Source of the DNA: Caulobacteraceae bacterium UBA3198
GTDB taxonomy: Bacteria > Pseudomonadota > Alphaproteobacteria > Caulobacterales > Caulobacteraceae
Direction of reading: 5' to 3'
Assembly (NCBI GenBank): GCA_002363865.1
Contig: DEWY01000006.1
Coordinates: 248,001 to 312,000, forward strand
Length of the DNA: 64,000 nucleotides
Positions within the stretch are counted from its first letter, which is position 1. Every line of letters starts with the position of its first letter. The position numbers and the translations under genes were made by a program. Of this stretch, positions 28,578 to 37,831 are shown piece after piece. The notes beneath the pieces were generated by a model, which made no database searches, was not told where the DNA came from, and saw nothing but the letters and a program-made list of their open reading frames with translations.

Positions 28578-29057
28578 TCAGCCTTCCATCTCGCCCATGG
28601 CGCTCTGCATGAAGTTGGCTTCGCCCAGCGACTTCAGCAGCAGGAGCTGGGTCTCCAGATAGTCGATATGCTCTTCGGTGTCGGAGAGAATCTCTCGCAG
28701 CAGTTCGCGCGAGACATAGTCGGCGACGCCTTCGCAGAGCTTGATCCCGTCGATCAGGGTCACCCGGCCGCCGGTCTCCACCGCGAGGTCGGACTCCAGG
28801 CACTCGCCGACGGTCTCACCGACCTTGAGCTTGTGCAGGTCCTGCAGGTTGGGCAGGCCCTCAAGGAAGAGGATGCGGTTGATCAGCTTGTCGGCGTGCT
28901 TCATCTCGCCGATGGATTCTTCATAGACGATCTTGCCGAGACGGCGCAGACCCCAGTTTTCGAACATGCGGGCATGCAGGAAATACTGGTTCACCGCAGT
29001 CAGCTCATTGGTAAGCACTGCGTTTAGCATTCGGATGACAGCCTTATCGCCTTGCAT
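28578..29057 (-). CDS. bfr: Bacterioferritin
   Basis: A 159-residue four-helix iron-storage subunit. Ligands readable by position are Glu18, Glu51, His54, Glu94 and His130, with Met52 as the haem ligand. At the site equivalent to E. coli Glu127 I read Thr (DTEEH), so the ferroxidase site may differ. Twenty-four subunits form a shell holding ferric mineral. GGAAGGGAG precedes the ATG. Bfd, which releases the iron, is encoded just upstream on the same strand, and a 16-bp iron-box-like site lies between them. Confidence 0.95.
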   Translation of the reverse strand: MQGDKAVIRMLNAVLTNELTAVNQYFLHARMFENWGLRRLGKIVYEESIGEMKHADKLINRILFLEGLPNLQDLHKLKVGETVGECLESDLAVETGGRVTLIDGIKLCEGVADYVSRELLREILSDTEEHIDYLETQLLLLKSLGEANFMQSAMGEMEG

Positions 29058-29135
29058 GTGTGGCTCCCTTCCTCACGCCGCATACGGATTTGCACGCAAC
29101 TTCATGCGAAGGCCGCGTCGTGTCAAAGCCTATGT

Positions 29136-29151
29136 TTGCAAGTGATTTGCG
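29136..29151. promoter_or_regulatory. Iron-regulator box candidate upstream of bfr
   Basis: TTGCAAGTGATTTGCG, 79 bases upstream of the bfr start. It matches the sites ahead of bfd (29430) and of the DUF2061-dps pair (49970) at 13 or 14 of 16 positions. Fur or Irr is the likely binding protein (inference). Confidence 0.55.
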
Positions 29152-29190
29152 CTGTCGAAGAAAACGGCGCGGCCACCTTGAATCGCTCAC

Positions 29191-29376
29191 CTATTCGGCG
29201 GCGTAACGCAGGGCCTGCTGCTGTTCCTGCAGGATCTCACGCATGTCGCAGACGCAGCGGGCGCATTGGGGCTTGGCGTCACAGGCGCGGAAAATTTCCG
29301 ACGGCCGACTGGCGCCCGAGGCGACAGCAGCGCGAACCTCGCGTTCCCGAATTCCGTTGCAGTTACAGACGTACAC
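29191..29376 (-). CDS. bfd: Bacterioferritin-associated ferredoxin
   Basis: A 61-residue [2Fe-2S] protein. Cys4 and Cys6 in YVCNCNG, with Cys38 and Cys41 in PQCARC, match the cluster ligands of E. coli Bfd; Cys32 and Cys43 are extra. It docks on bacterioferritin and reduces the stored iron so that it can leave. It precedes bfr on the minus strand, with 133 bp between the genes holding a separate candidate promoter/iron box. Divergent from cydA. Confidence 0.92.
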   Translation of the reverse strand: MYVCNCNGIREREVRAAVASGASRPSEIFRACDAKPQCARCVCDMREILQEQQQALRYAAE

Positions 29377-29429
29377 GAGCGGTTTGACTCCCCAGGCGAC
29401 CCTGTGATGTCTAACAGATGCGAACGTCC

Positions 29430-29445
29430 TTGCAAGTCATTTGCA
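29430..29445. promoter_or_regulatory. Iron-regulator box candidate upstream of bfd
   Basis: TTGCAAGTCATTTGCA contains the palindrome TGCAA-N5-TTGCA and sits 54 bases upstream of bfd. It differs from the bfr box at two positions only. It also lies on the cydA side of the divergent region and could affect both. Confidence 0.6.
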
Positions 29446-29562
29446 TCTTGGTTGAGACGCATTCGCGCGACTCTATGACGCACCGGGCATTCTTGGTGAT
29501 CACCGTTCAGGGGCGCATGAATCGCCGCTGCTTTAAGAAGCCGCCTGGAGCGCGAGGGCCAG

Positions 29563-30972
29563 ATGGAATTCGATGCGTTGGTTCTGTCGCGAATTCAGTT
29601 CGCCTTCACGATCGCTTTCCACATCATCTTCCCAAGCTTCACTATAGGATTGGCGAGCTATCTCGCCGTTCTTGAGGGTCTGTGGCTGCTGACCCGCAAC
29701 GAAACCTTCAAGACGCTGTATCTCTTCTGGGTGAAGGTCTTCGCCCTGTCCTTCGGCATGGGCGTGGTGAGCGGCGTGGTGATGAGCTATCAGCTCGGCA
29801 CCAACTGGAGCGTCTTCTCCGCCGTGGCCGGTCCCGTCATCGGCCCTCTCTTCGCCTTCGAGGTGCTGGCCGCGTTCTTCCTGGAGGCGAGCTTCCTGGG
29901 GGTGATGCTGTTCGGCTGGAAGAAGGTGGGGCCTGGCCTCCACTTCGCCTCCACGGTGCTGGTGGCCTTCGGGACCCTGACCTCCGCCTTCTGGATCATT
30001 TCGGCCAATAGCTGGATGCAGAGCCCGTCGGGCTTCGCCGGAACGGTGGAGGAGGGTCTTGTGGCGGTGAACTGGCTGCAGGTGATCTTCTCGCCCACCT
30101 TCCCTGAGCGCCTGGCCCACATGGTTCTGGCCGCCTATCTGACCACCGCCCTGGTGGTGGCCGCCGCCAGCGCCTTCCGGCTGCTAAAGGACGCCAGCGA
30201 GACGGAATCGGCCATGGCGCTGAAGATGTCCATCGGCATGCTGGCCATCGTCGCCCCCCTGCAGCTGCTGGCCGGGGACCTGTCGGGCAAGGACGTGCGG
30301 GAGCACCAGCCGGCCAAGCTGGCGGCCATCGAAGCCTTTTGGGAGACACGCACCGAGCAGCCCTTCCACATCGCCGCCTGGCCGGACCGGGAGCTCGAAG
30401 GCAATCACTGGGAGCTGTCCATCCCCAAGATCGGCAGCTGGATCACCGGGGGCTCTGTCGAGACTGAGATCCAGGGGCTGGACGCCTTTGCGCCGGAGGA
30501 CCGGCCGCCAGTGTTCATCGTCTTCTGGGCCTTCCGCCTGATGGTCGGCCTTGGCCTGGCGATGATCGCTTTAGGTTTCTGGGGCGCCTGGACCATCTGG
30601 CGGGGCTCGACCGCGCGAAACCAGGCCTTCCTCAGGGCCTGCGTGGCCATGGGGCCCACCGGCTTCGTCGCCGTGATCTCCGGCTGGATCGTGGCCGAGG
30701 TGGGCCGCCAGCCCTATGTCATCTATGGAGTCCTGCGGACCGAGGACGCGGTCTCGCCCATCGGAGCCGGCGCGGTCTCGGCCTCGCTCCTGGCCTTCCT
30801 GGTGGTCTACGCCATCGTTTTCAGCGTCGGCGCTCTCTACATCCTGCGCCTGCTGGCGGAGGGGCCCGTGGCCGGCGCTCACGAGGCGCCTCCCAGCCAG
30901 GATCGCCCCCCGGGATGGGCGCTGGGCGCAGCCCCCGAAGACCCCGGCCCGCCTGACAAGGAGGATCGCTGA
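29563..30972 (+). CDS. cydA: Cytochrome bd-type quinol oxidase subunit I (short Q-loop, CIO type)
   Basis: A 469-residue inner-membrane subunit carrying the haems. Haem ligands by position are His20 (FHIIFPSF), His186 (RLAHMV) and Met327 (FRLMVGL), with Glu100 and Glu108 on the proton path. The quinol-binding loop keeps GDLSGKDVREHQPAK but is short, as in cyanide-insensitive (CioA) enzymes. It oxidises quinol and reduces oxygen with high affinity. The stop overlaps the cydB start (TGATG). A GGTGATCACC palindrome lies at 29495-29504 upstream, only weakly like an FNR site. Confidence 0.95.
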   Translation: MEFDALVLSRIQFAFTIAFHIIFPSFTIGLASYLAVLEGLWLLTRNETFKTLYLFWVKVFALSFGMGVVSGVVMSYQLGTNWSVFSAVAGPVIGPLFAFEVLAAFFLEASFLGVMLFGWKKVGPGLHFASTVLVAFGTLTSAFWIISANSWMQSPSGFAGTVEEGLVAVNWLQVIFSPTFPERLAHMVLAAYLTTALVVAAASAFRLLKDASETESAMALKMSIGMLAIVAPLQLLAGDLSGKDVREHQPAKLAAIEAFWETRTEQPFHIAAWPDRELEGNHWELSIPKIGSWITGGSVETEIQGLDAFAPEDRPPVFIVFWAFRLMVGLGLAMIALGFWGAWTIWRGSTARNQAFLRACVAMGPTGFVAVISGWIVAEVGRQPYVIYGVLRTEDAVSPIGAGAVSASLLAFLVVYAIVFSVGALYILRLLAEGPVAGAHEAPPSQDRPPGWALGAAPEDPGPPDKEDR

Positions 30973-31997
30973 TGGACCTCGACCTGCCCCTCGTCTGGGC
31001 CGGGATCATCGCCCTGGCGGTGCTGCTCTATGTGATGCTCGACGGCTTCGACCTGGGCATCGGCATCCTGTTCCCCTTCGCCCGTTCGCCCCGGGACCGG
31101 GACACGATGATGAACTCCATCGCCCCCTACTGGGACGGCAACGAGACCTGGCTGGTGCTGGGCGGCGGCGGGCTCTTCGCCGCCTTCCCGCTGGCCTACG
31201 CCATCATCATGCCAGCCCTCTACATCCCGATCCTGTTGATGATGATGGCCCTGATCCTGCGGGGCGTCGCGTTTGAGTTCCGCGCCCGGGGCCGGACCCG
31301 CGGCAAGGCCTTCTGGACCGGCGCCTTCGCCGGCGGCTCCACCGTGGCGGCGCTCTCTCAGGGGCTGGTTCTGGGCGGCTTCATCCAGGGCGTCACACTA
31401 AATGGCGAAGCCTTCGGCGGCGGCCCGTTCGACTGGCTGACCCCCTATACGCTGCTGGTGGCGGTGGGGCTCACCGCCGGCTACGCCCTGCTGGGCGCCA
31501 CCTGGCTGATCTGGCGGACCGAGGACGACCTGCATGGCGACGCCCGCCGCTGGGCCTGGCGCGCGGCGATCGCCAGCGCCGCCCTGCTGGTCGTGGTCAG
31601 CCTGGCCACCCTGTTCGTCCACCCCCAGGTCGCCGCCCGCTGGGGCTTTGAGGACGGCGCCTTCGATCTCGCCCGCCTCGCCCTGCTCTCGCCCATCCCG
31701 CTGCTCGGTCTGGCAGGTCTCGGCCTCGTGGTTTGGGGCCTGGCCAAGGGCGGCCATGTGGCCCCCTTCCTGGGGAGCCTGACGGTCTTCGTCTCCGGCT
31801 ATCTGGGACTGGCGGTGGGCTTCTTCCCCAACATCGTCCCCTATGACCTGACCTTCCGCCAGGCGGCCTCAGCCGACAACGCGCTCGGCCTGATGCTGGT
31901 GGGGGTGGCGATCCTGCTGCCGGTGATCCTGGCCTACACGGTCTGGGTTTACTGGGTGTTCCGCGGCAAGGTGGGCGCCGATGCGGGATATCATTGA
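30972..31997 (+). CDS. cydB: Cytochrome bd-type quinol oxidase subunit II
   Basis: A 341-residue membrane subunit with about eight or nine helices, the structural partner of CydA. VLLYVMLDGFDLGIGILFPF at the start and YWDGNETWLVLGGGGLFAAFP are family signatures. RGVAFEFRAR and FPNIVPYDLT follow in the expected places. Its ATG overlaps the cydA stop, and the next small gene starts inside its own 3' end, so the three are translationally coupled. Confidence 0.95.
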   Translation: MDLDLPLVWAGIIALAVLLYVMLDGFDLGIGILFPFARSPRDRDTMMNSIAPYWDGNETWLVLGGGGLFAAFPLAYAIIMPALYIPILLMMMALILRGVAFEFRARGRTRGKAFWTGAFAGGSTVAALSQGLVLGGFIQGVTLNGEAFGGGPFDWLTPYTLLVAVGLTAGYALLGATWLIWRTEDDLHGDARRWAWRAAIASAALLVVVSLATLFVHPQVAARWGFEDGAFDLARLALLSPIPLLGLAGLGLVVWGLAKGGHVAPFLGSLTVFVSGYLGLAVGFFPNIVPYDLTFRQAASADNALGLMLVGVAILLPVILAYTVWVYWVFRGKVGADAGYH

Positions 31998-32133
31998 GGG
32001 GCCGCCGGAGCCCGAGACCCCGCCCCGGCCCCTTCATCGCCGGCTGGCCTGGTTCGTCGTCCTGGCCCTGGGGGGTATGGCGGCCACCGGGGCGGTGGCC
32101 TACGCATTGCGCGCCCTGCTTGGCCTGGAATGA
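31981..32133 (+). CDS. DUF2474-like small subunit of the cyd/cio operon
   Basis: A 50-residue protein in a different frame that overlaps the last 17 bases of cydB. After a Pro-rich N-terminal part (IEGPPEPETPP) come RRLAWF and one membrane helix, VVLALGGMAATGAVAYALRALL. That pattern fits DUF2474, a single-helix family found behind cioAB genes and comparable in position to CydX. Known CydX peptides stabilise the oxidase; the same role here is an inference. A GC-rich stretch separates it from thiE (41 bp). Confidence 0.78.
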   Translation: MRDIIEGPPEPETPPRPLHRRLAWFVVLALGGMAATGAVAYALRALLGLE

Positions 32134-32174
32134 GCCCCCTCCCCTTCGCCGCCTCGCAGGGCTAGAAGCGGCCC

Positions 32175-32840
32175 ATGACCACGCCGCCCGACTGCCGCCT
32201 CTATCTGCTCACCCCGCCGGTCCTTGATGATCTGGCGGCCTTCGGCCACACCCTGGCCCAGGCGCTTGACGCGGGCGACGTGGCCGCCCTGCAGGTCCGA
32301 CTGAAGGGCGCATCCGACGAGGTGATCGCCGCCGCCGTCGACGTCATCATGCCCATCGCCCACAGCCGCGACGTGGCCGTCATCCTCAATGACCGCCCCG
32401 ACCTCGCCGCCGCCCTGGGCTGCGACGGGGTCCATGTGGGCCAGGACGACCCGCCCTGCCGGGAGGCGCGCAGGATCATGGGCAAGAACGCCATGGTTGG
32501 CGTCACCTGCCATGACAGCCGTCACCTGGCCATGGAAGCCGCCGAGGCCGGCGCCGACTATGTGGCCTTCGGGGCCTTCTTCCCCACGACCACCAAGGAC
32601 GCCTCCACCCGGGCCGAACCGGAACTCCTGACCATCTGGCAGGAGTCCATGGAGATCCCCTGCGTCGCCATCGGCGGGATCACGGCCGAGAACGCCGAGG
32701 GTCTGGTCGCCGCCGGCGCGGACTTCCTGGCCGTCTCGGCCGGGGTCTGGGCCCACCCCGAGGGACCTGCCGCCGCCGTCCGCGAGCTTAACGCCGCCAT
32801 CGCCCGCGGCCTCGCGACCCGAGCCCAGACACAAGCCTAG
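32175..32840 (+). CDS. thiE: Thiamine phosphate synthase
   Basis: A 221-residue TIM-barrel enzyme that joins HMP-pyrophosphate and thiazole phosphate. ALQVRLKG near residue 38, [21 protein letters not shown], the VGVTCHDS strand, [12 protein letters not shown] and the phosphate-binding [24 protein letters not shown] are in family order. There is no thiamine riboswitch visible upstream. It follows the cyd operon and precedes suhB; thiE beside fba and suhB is a layout I would expect in Caulobacterales, so the iron/cyd genes may be an insertion (inference). Confidence 0.9.
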   Translation: MTTPPDCRLYLLTPPVLDDLAAFGHTLAQALDAGDVAALQVRLKGASDEVIAAAVDVIMPIAHSRDVAVILNDRPDLAAALGCDGVHVGQDDPPCREARRIMGKNAMVGVTCHDSRHLAMEAAEAGADYVAFGAFFPTTTKDASTRAEPELLTIWQESMEIPCVAIGGITAENAEGLVAAGADFLAVSAGVWAHPEGPAAAVRELNAAIARGLATRAQTQA

Positions 32841-32956
32841 CGGTCGACCCGACGCCCCGCCTTGCCATCGGGCGGCGTGGCGACTAGGTTCCGCCGCCCA
32901 TTTCCCGCCCGAGCGCCGACCACCGCCGCCCGTCCTTGCGCGCACTGGAACAGACC

Positions 32957-33751
32957 GTGGCCACGCAAACCGCACTTTTGAAAGTCATGTCCGACGCCGC
33001 CCGCAAGGCCGCGCGCGGGCTTAATCGCGACTTCGGCGAACTGGCCGAGCTGCAGGTCTCCAAGAAGAGCGCCGCCGACTTCGTCTCGGCCGCCGACATC
33101 AAGGCCGAGCAGACCATCTTCGAGGCCCTGACCGCCGCGCGTCCCGGCTACGGCTTCCTCGGCGAAGAGCGGGGCATGATCGAGGGGACGGACAAGACCC
33201 ATACCTGGATCGTCGATCCCCTGGACGGCACCACCAACTTCCTGCACGCCATCCCGCACTTCGCCATCAACATCGCCCTGGAGCGTCAGGGCGCCATCGT
33301 GGCGGCGCTGACCTATAACCCGGTCAGCAACGAGCTGTTCTGGGCCGAGAAGGGCAAGGGCTGCTTCCTCAACGACCACCGCCTGCGGGTGGCCGCGCGC
33401 ACCCGGTTCGACGAGTCGGTGATCGCTACCGGCATCCCTTTCCTGGGCCACGGTCAGCACGCCAAATTCCTCAAGGAGCTGCACCAGATCAGCCAGCGGG
33501 TCGCCGGCGTGCGCCGCTTCGGCTCGGCGGCGCTCGACATGGCCTATGTGGCGGCGGGCCGGTTCGACGGCTATTGGGAGCGCGATCTCAACCGCTGGGA
33601 CCTGGCGGCCGGAATCCTGCTGATCACCGAGGCGGGCGGCAAGGTGACCGACGCCGACGGGGGCGAGGACGTGCTGGGCGCAGGCTCGGTCTGCACGGCC
33701 AATCTCGAACTGCACCCACTGCTGCTGGAACGCCTGCGCGCCGCCGCCTGA
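32957..33751 (+). CDS. suhB: Inositol monophosphatase family protein (SuhB)
   Basis: A 264-residue magnesium phosphatase. Motifs: SAADIKAEQTIF, the GEE loop at FLGEERG, catalytic DPLDGTTNFLHAIPHF, and WDLAAGILLITEAGG with the third Asp. It removes phosphate from inositol-1-phosphate; bacterial SuhB also binds RNA polymerase during rRNA transcription, which cannot be judged here. GTG 32957 is used, eight bases after GGAACAG; a TTG 21 bases earlier is less likely. Confidence 0.92.
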   Translation: MATQTALLKVMSDAARKAARGLNRDFGELAELQVSKKSAADFVSAADIKAEQTIFEALTAARPGYGFLGEERGMIEGTDKTHTWIVDPLDGTTNFLHAIPHFAINIALERQGAIVAALTYNPVSNELFWAEKGKGCFLNDHRLRVAARTRFDESVIATGIPFLGHGQHAKFLKELHQISQRVAGVRRFGSAALDMAYVAAGRFDGYWERDLNRWDLAAGILLITEAGGKVTDADGGEDVLGAGSVCTANLELHPLLLERLRAAA

Positions 33752-33807
33752 GGCTGCGCCCATCCCGGCTTGACGCAACCGTCACAAGCGGCGGCTAAAT
33801 CGGGGGC

Positions 33808-34845
33808 ATGAGCGCCCTCACCCGTCGCGCCTTTACGGCGTCCGCCCCCCTGGCTCTGGCCGCCTTCGCCCGTCCAGGCGTGGCCCAGCCGTCCCGAACC
33901 CGCCCCCTGGTTATCGCCCATCGCGGCGCCAGCGGCGAGCGGCCCGAGCACACGCTTGCGGCCTATCAGCGGGCCATCGATCAGGGCGCCGACTTCATCG
34001 AGCCCGACCTGGTGATGACGCGGGACGGGGTGCTGGTGGCCCGGCACGAGAATGAAATCTCCGGCACCACCGACGTGGCTGATCGTCCGGACTTCGCCGA
34101 CCGGCGCACGGAACGGCTCATCGATGGGGTCAAGGCGGCGGGCTGGTTCACCGAGGACTTCACCCTGGCCGAGCTGAAAACCCTGCGGGCCCGCGAGCGC
34201 CTGCCGGACCTGCGGCCGGCCAGCGCCGCCTTTGACGGCCAGCAGACCATCCCGACCTTCCAGGAGGTGGTCGATCTCGCCGATGCCGAGAGCCGGCGGA
34301 CCGGCCGGACCATCGGGACCTATCCCGAGATGAAGCATCCCACCTACTTCGAGGCCCGCGGCCTGCCCATGGGGACGAGCCTGGCCGCCGCCCTGCGCGA
34401 CAATGGCCTGGACCAGCGGGACGCCCCGGTCTTCGTCCAGTGCTTTGAGCCCAAGCCCCTGCGCGCCTTCCGGGGGATCAGCGCGGCGCCGACGGTCATG
34501 CTGGTCGGCGCGGGGCGCCTGTCTGACAGCCTGCTGGCCGAGGTGGCGGAGTTCGCCGATGGACTGGGTCCGGAGCTCAGGATGGTGCTGGACGTCGCCG
34601 CCCCGGGCCTCCCCGCCACCGGCCTGATCGCCAGAGCCCAGGCCGCGGGGATGAAGGTCCACCCCTGGACCGTCCGCTCAGAGAACAGCTTCCTGCCCGC
34701 CGCCCTGCGCCAAGGTGAGGATCCGGCGGGACATGGGGACGCCGCCAGCCTGCTTCGCGCCGTCTTTGGCGCGGGCGCCGATGGCGTCTTCACCGACTTT
34801 CCAGAGCTGGCGGTTAAGGTTCGCCAGGAAATGTTCGGCGCCTAG
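33808..34845 (+). CDS. Exported glycerophosphodiester phosphodiesterase (GlpQ-like)
   Basis: A 345-residue protein with a probable Tat signal (TRRAFTASAPLALAAFARPGVAQ at the start). The catalytic region begins IAHRGASGERPEHTLAAY with the first His, then FIEPDLVMTRDGVLVARHE with metal-binding Glu and Asp and the second His. IGTYPEMKHPTYF and TDFPELA mark the rest of the GDPD barrel. Its length and inserts match GlpQ rather than UgpQ. In the periplasm it releases glycerol-3-phosphate from deacylated phospholipids. Convergent with the ABC exporter gene. Confidence 0.9.
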   Translation: MSALTRRAFTASAPLALAAFARPGVAQPSRTRPLVIAHRGASGERPEHTLAAYQRAIDQGADFIEPDLVMTRDGVLVARHENEISGTTDVADRPDFADRRTERLIDGVKAAGWFTEDFTLAELKTLRARERLPDLRPASAAFDGQQTIPTFQEVVDLADAESRRTGRTIGTYPEMKHPTYFEARGLPMGTSLAAALRDNGLDQRDAPVFVQCFEPKPLRAFRGISAAPTVMLVGAGRLSDSLLAEVAEFADGLGPELRMVLDVAAPGLPATGLIARAQAAGMKVHPWTVRSENSFLPAALRQGEDPAGHGDAASLLRAVFGAGADGVFTDFPELAVKVRQEMFGA

Positions 34846-34863
34846 ATTGGCCGGCCTTTGGGC

Positions 34864-36726
34864 TTAGGCCGCCTGGCCGAACTGCAAGGCGACGAGCCGG
34901 GCGTAAAGCCCCCCCTGGGCTGCGAGCGCCGCATGGGTCCCCTGCTCGACCACCTGCCCCTGGTCCATGACCACGATCCGGTCGGCCTTGAGAACCGTAG
35001 CCAGCCGGTGGGCGATCACCAGGGTGGTGCGCCCCGTCATGGCCTCGTCGAGGGCCGCCTGCACCAGCCGCTCGTTTTCGGCGTCCAGAGCGCTGGTGGC
35101 CTCGTCCAGCAGCAGAATAGGCGCCTGTCGGATCAGGGCCCGCGCAATGGCCAGCCGCTGGCGTTGACCGCCAGACAGGGAGCGGGCCCGATCCCCGAGA
35201 GGGGTCTGGAAACCCTCAGGCAGGGCCTCGATGAAGCCGCGCGCCTGGGCGGCCTGGGCGGCGGCCAGGATGTCTTCAGGCTGGGCGTCCGGGCGGCCGA
35301 AAGCGATATTGTCGGCCGCCGAGCCTGAGAACAGCGGCGAGTCCTGGGCCACCAGGGCCATACGCTCGCGAACCTCCCGCGGATCAGCCCGACGAAGATC
35401 GGTCCCGTCGAGTCGGACGATCCCCTGGTCGGGGTCATAGAAGCGCAGCAGCAGGCGGAACACCGTGCTCTTGCCTGCGCCGGACGGCCCCACCAGGGCC
35501 ACCCGCTCGCCCGGCGCGATGCTGAGGGTGAAGTTCCGCAGGGCCGCCGCGTCGGGGCGGCCGGGATAGGCGAAGGTGACGTTCTCGAAGGCCACCGCCC
35601 CCTTGGAGGGCAGGGGCAGGATGGCCGGGCTGGCGGGGGCGGCGATCCCCGGCCGGGCGTCAAGCAGCTCAGCGATCCGGTCCATGGCGCCAGCCGCCTT
35701 CTGAACGTCCCCCCAGGTCTCCCCCAGGGCCCCGACCGCGCCGGCGGCCATCACCGCCAGGAAGGCGAACTGGAACAGCGCGCCCCAGCTCATCTCGCCC
35801 CGCAGGCCGGCATGCACCCCCAGCCAGAAGATGGCCACCACCCCCCCGAACACCAGGGCGATCACCAGGGCGGTCATCACGGCCCGCGCCGTCATCCGGC
35901 GCAGGGAGGTCTCGAAGGCTCGCTCCACCGCCCAGTCGAAGGACCGGGCCGCGGCGGCTTCACCGCCGAAGGCCTGGACGGTCTCCAGGGCGTCGAGGGT
36001 TTCCCCGGCCTGGCCGACGGCCTGGGCGAACTGGTCCTGGGTCGAGACGGTCAGCCGGCGCACCCGGCGGCCGAACAGGAACAAGGGGGCGAGCACGAAG
36101 GGAAAGATCATCAGGACGAGCGCGGTGAGGCCAGGACTCACCCAGACCAGCAGGACCAGGGCGCCGATGAGCGTCAGCAGGTTGCGCAGGGCCACCGAGA
36201 CCGAAGTGGCCATCAGGCTCTCGACGATCTGGATGTCGGTGGTCAGCCGCGACAATACCTCGCCCGTGCGGGTGCGCAGGAAAAAGCCGGGGTCCAGGGT
36301 CAGGATGTGCGCATAGACCGCCTCGCGCAGGTCGGCCACCACCCGCTCACCAAGCTTGGTGACGAAGAAGTAGCGGAGGGCTGAGGACAGGGCCAAGGCC
36401 AGGGCCACCGCCCCGATCAGGGCGAACCAAAGATTGACCCGCTCTGGCGAAATGTCCGGCGCTGTCAGGGCGTCCACCAGCAGGCGCACCGCGCCCGACA
36501 GGCCGAGGGTCGCAGCCGTCGCGCCGATCAGAAAGACCAGGGCGCCCACCGCATCGCCCTTGCGCCGCCGCGCAAAGGGAACCAGCCGCCGGAGGGCCCC
36601 GACATTGCGGCTGCGGGGACGGCGTTCGGCCGCCTCCCCCAGGCTCTGAACCAGCTCCGCGCCGGCGCCTGGACGCCCGTCGACCCCAGGGGCGGCAGGG
36701 ACGGCGGTGTCGGCTGACTGGCTCAT
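34864..36726 (-). CDS. ABC exporter, fused permease and ATPase (MsbA-related)
   Basis: A 620-residue half-transporter. Residues about 1-50 are a charged leader, 55-360 six membrane helices, 385-620 the nucleotide-binding domain. Walker [10 protein letters not shown], signature [15 protein letters not shown], Walker [13 protein letters not shown] and H-loop IAHRLAT are all intact. It works as a homodimer that flips lipids or exports hydrophobic compounds. It resembles the alphaproteobacterial MsbA-related group, often next to rpmE; the exact substrate is unknown. The promoter region is shared divergently with rpmE. Confidence 0.9.
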   Translation of the reverse strand: MSQSADTAVPAAPGVDGRPGAGAELVQSLGEAAERRPRSRNVGALRRLVPFARRRKGDAVGALVFLIGATAATLGLSGAVRLLVDALTAPDISPERVNLWFALIGAVALALALSSALRYFFVTKLGERVVADLREAVYAHILTLDPGFFLRTRTGEVLSRLTTDIQIVESLMATSVSVALRNLLTLIGALVLLVWVSPGLTALVLMIFPFVLAPLFLFGRRVRRLTVSTQDQFAQAVGQAGETLDALETVQAFGGEAAAARSFDWAVERAFETSLRRMTARAVMTALVIALVFGGVVAIFWLGVHAGLRGEMSWGALFQFAFLAVMAAGAVGALGETWGDVQKAAGAMDRIAELLDARPGIAAPASPAILPLPSKGAVAFENVTFAYPGRPDAAALRNFTLSIAPGERVALVGPSGAGKSTVFRLLLRFYDPDQGIVRLDGTDLRRADPREVRERMALVAQDSPLFSGSAADNIAFGRPDAQPEDILAAAQAAQARGFIEALPEGFQTPLGDRARSLSGGQRQRLAIARALIRQAPILLLDEATSALDAENERLVQAALDEAMTGRTTLVIAHRLATVLKADRIVVMDQGQVVEQGTHAALAAQGGLYARLVALQFGQAA

Positions 36727-36741
36727 GAAATCCGTGCGCCC

Positions 36742-36770
36742 TTGCTTCAGGGCCGCCGTTTCTGTATACG
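36742..36770 (+). promoter_or_regulatory. Promoter of rpmE
   Basis: TTGCTT (36742-36747) and TATACG (36765-36770) are separated by 17 bases and point to rpmE, giving a leader of about 70 nt. This is the best housekeeping-type promoter by eye in the window. Confidence 0.6.
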
Positions 36771-36846
36771 CGCGGCTCGTTTGCGCACCGGACCCGTCGG
36801 GCCCGGCGCTGCATCACCCGCTGCTCTTACGTCGGTTGTCCTCGCG

Positions 36847-37071
36847 ATGAAACAAGACACGCACCCCGATTATCACTTCATCACCGTGGTGATGACGGAT
36901 GGTACGACCTACCAAACCCGGTCGACCTACGGGAAAGAGGGCGCGACCCTGAACCTGGATATCGACCCGAAGACGCACCCGGCGTGGACGGGCGGCGCCC
37001 ACACCCTGCTGGACCGCGCTGGTCGGGTTTCGCGCTTCAACGCCAAGTTCGGCGGCTTCACCCGCAAGTAG
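36847..37071 (+). CDS. rpmE: 50S ribosomal protein L31
   Basis: A 74-residue ribosomal protein. [15 protein letters not shown] opens it and HPAWTGG and [11 protein letters not shown] close it. There are no Cys residues, so it is a zinc-independent (C-minus) L31. ATG 36847 is preferred because the upstream frame is not ribosomal-protein-like. A 17-bp perfect-stem terminator follows. Divergent from the ABC exporter gene. Confidence 0.95.
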   Translation: MKQDTHPDYHFITVVMTDGTTYQTRSTYGKEGATLNLDIDPKTHPAWTGGAHTLLDRAGRVSRFNAKFGGFTRK

Positions 37072-37111
37072 GCCTCCGCCCCGCCGCAAGGCGGGCACGG
37101 GTCTCACCCAT

Positions 37112-37157
37112 ACAAAGAAGACGCCGCGAGCCCCTCGGCCCGCGGCGTCTTCTTTGT
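37112..37157. terminator. Strong bidirectional terminator after rpmE
   Basis: ACAAAGAAGACGCCGCG (37112-37128) pairs perfectly over 17 bases with its complement at 37141-37157 around a 12-base loop. The A/T ends of the stem give U-rich 3' ends in both directions, serving rpmE and the convergent DUF1465 gene. Confidence 0.85.
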
Positions 37158-37198
37158 GTCTGGAATTCCGGCGGTGGGCCGCAGGACTCGGGCCGGCC

Positions 37199-37711
37199 TC
37201 AGCCGGCGCCGAAGGCGTCGCGCAGCCGATCAAACTGGGACAGCACCGGATTGGGCGTGGAGTCCTCAGCGACCTCCACATACATGCGCCGGTCCAGATG
37301 GCGCACCCGCTCGAACAGGCGCTCCGACCGGTCCATCAGCTCCAGCAGCCCGGACGGCAGGATTTCCAGGGCCTCGGCCGGATGGTCGGAGGTTTCAGCG
37401 GCCAGGCGATAGCGTTCCTCGCAGGCGGCTTCCGGGGCCATGTCCCCCTCGCGAACCGCCCGCTGCACCAGCAGCCAGGAGGCCACCTGCATCAGACGGG
37501 TGGTGAGGCGCATGCTCTCGGCGGCGTAGGCCAGGGCGGCGTTGCGATCCAGGCGCTTGGACTCCTGACGGCCGCCCCCGTCGAGATAGGCCGCAGTCTC
37601 CTCAACCAGGTCCATGCCCTCCTGGAAGGTCCGCTCAAACAGTTCCGAGCGGGCGAAGTCGGCGATCACGTCGCTGCGCCAGGGTTTCGCCAATGCGGTG
37701 AGTTCGCTCAT
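37199..37711 (-). CDS. DUF1465 family protein
   Basis: A 170-residue, mostly helical protein. WRSDVIADFARSELFERTFQEGMDLVEETAAYLDG and LMDRSERLFERVRHLDRRMY are typical of DUF1465 (PF07323), found almost only in alphaproteobacteria. It has no signal or membrane segment and its function is unknown. It lies downstream of the DUF1192 gene on the same strand, the usual pairing, with 120 bp between. Confidence 0.82.
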   Translation of the reverse strand: MSELTALAKPWRSDVIADFARSELFERTFQEGMDLVEETAAYLDGGGRQESKRLDRNAALAYAAESMRLTTRLMQVASWLLVQRAVREGDMAPEAACEERYRLAAETSDHPAEALEILPSGLLELMDRSERLFERVRHLDRRMYVEVAEDSTPNPVLSQFDRLRDAFGAG

Positions 37712-37831
37712 CGATTTCCTAAGCCCCTGCCAGACATTGCACGAACCGTTCGTCCGTTAGCGTCCGACTTGCAACCCCCATGCCACGCCGCCCAGCGCGA
37801 CGCGACGTCACTCCCCAAGGTGGGTATCGCC

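Noticed and set aside
29495..29504. GGTGATCACC upstream of cydA as an FNR/FixK box
   Set aside because: The outer TTGAT and ATCAA bases are not both present (TTGGT and ACCGT instead), so it is mentioned only as a palindrome.
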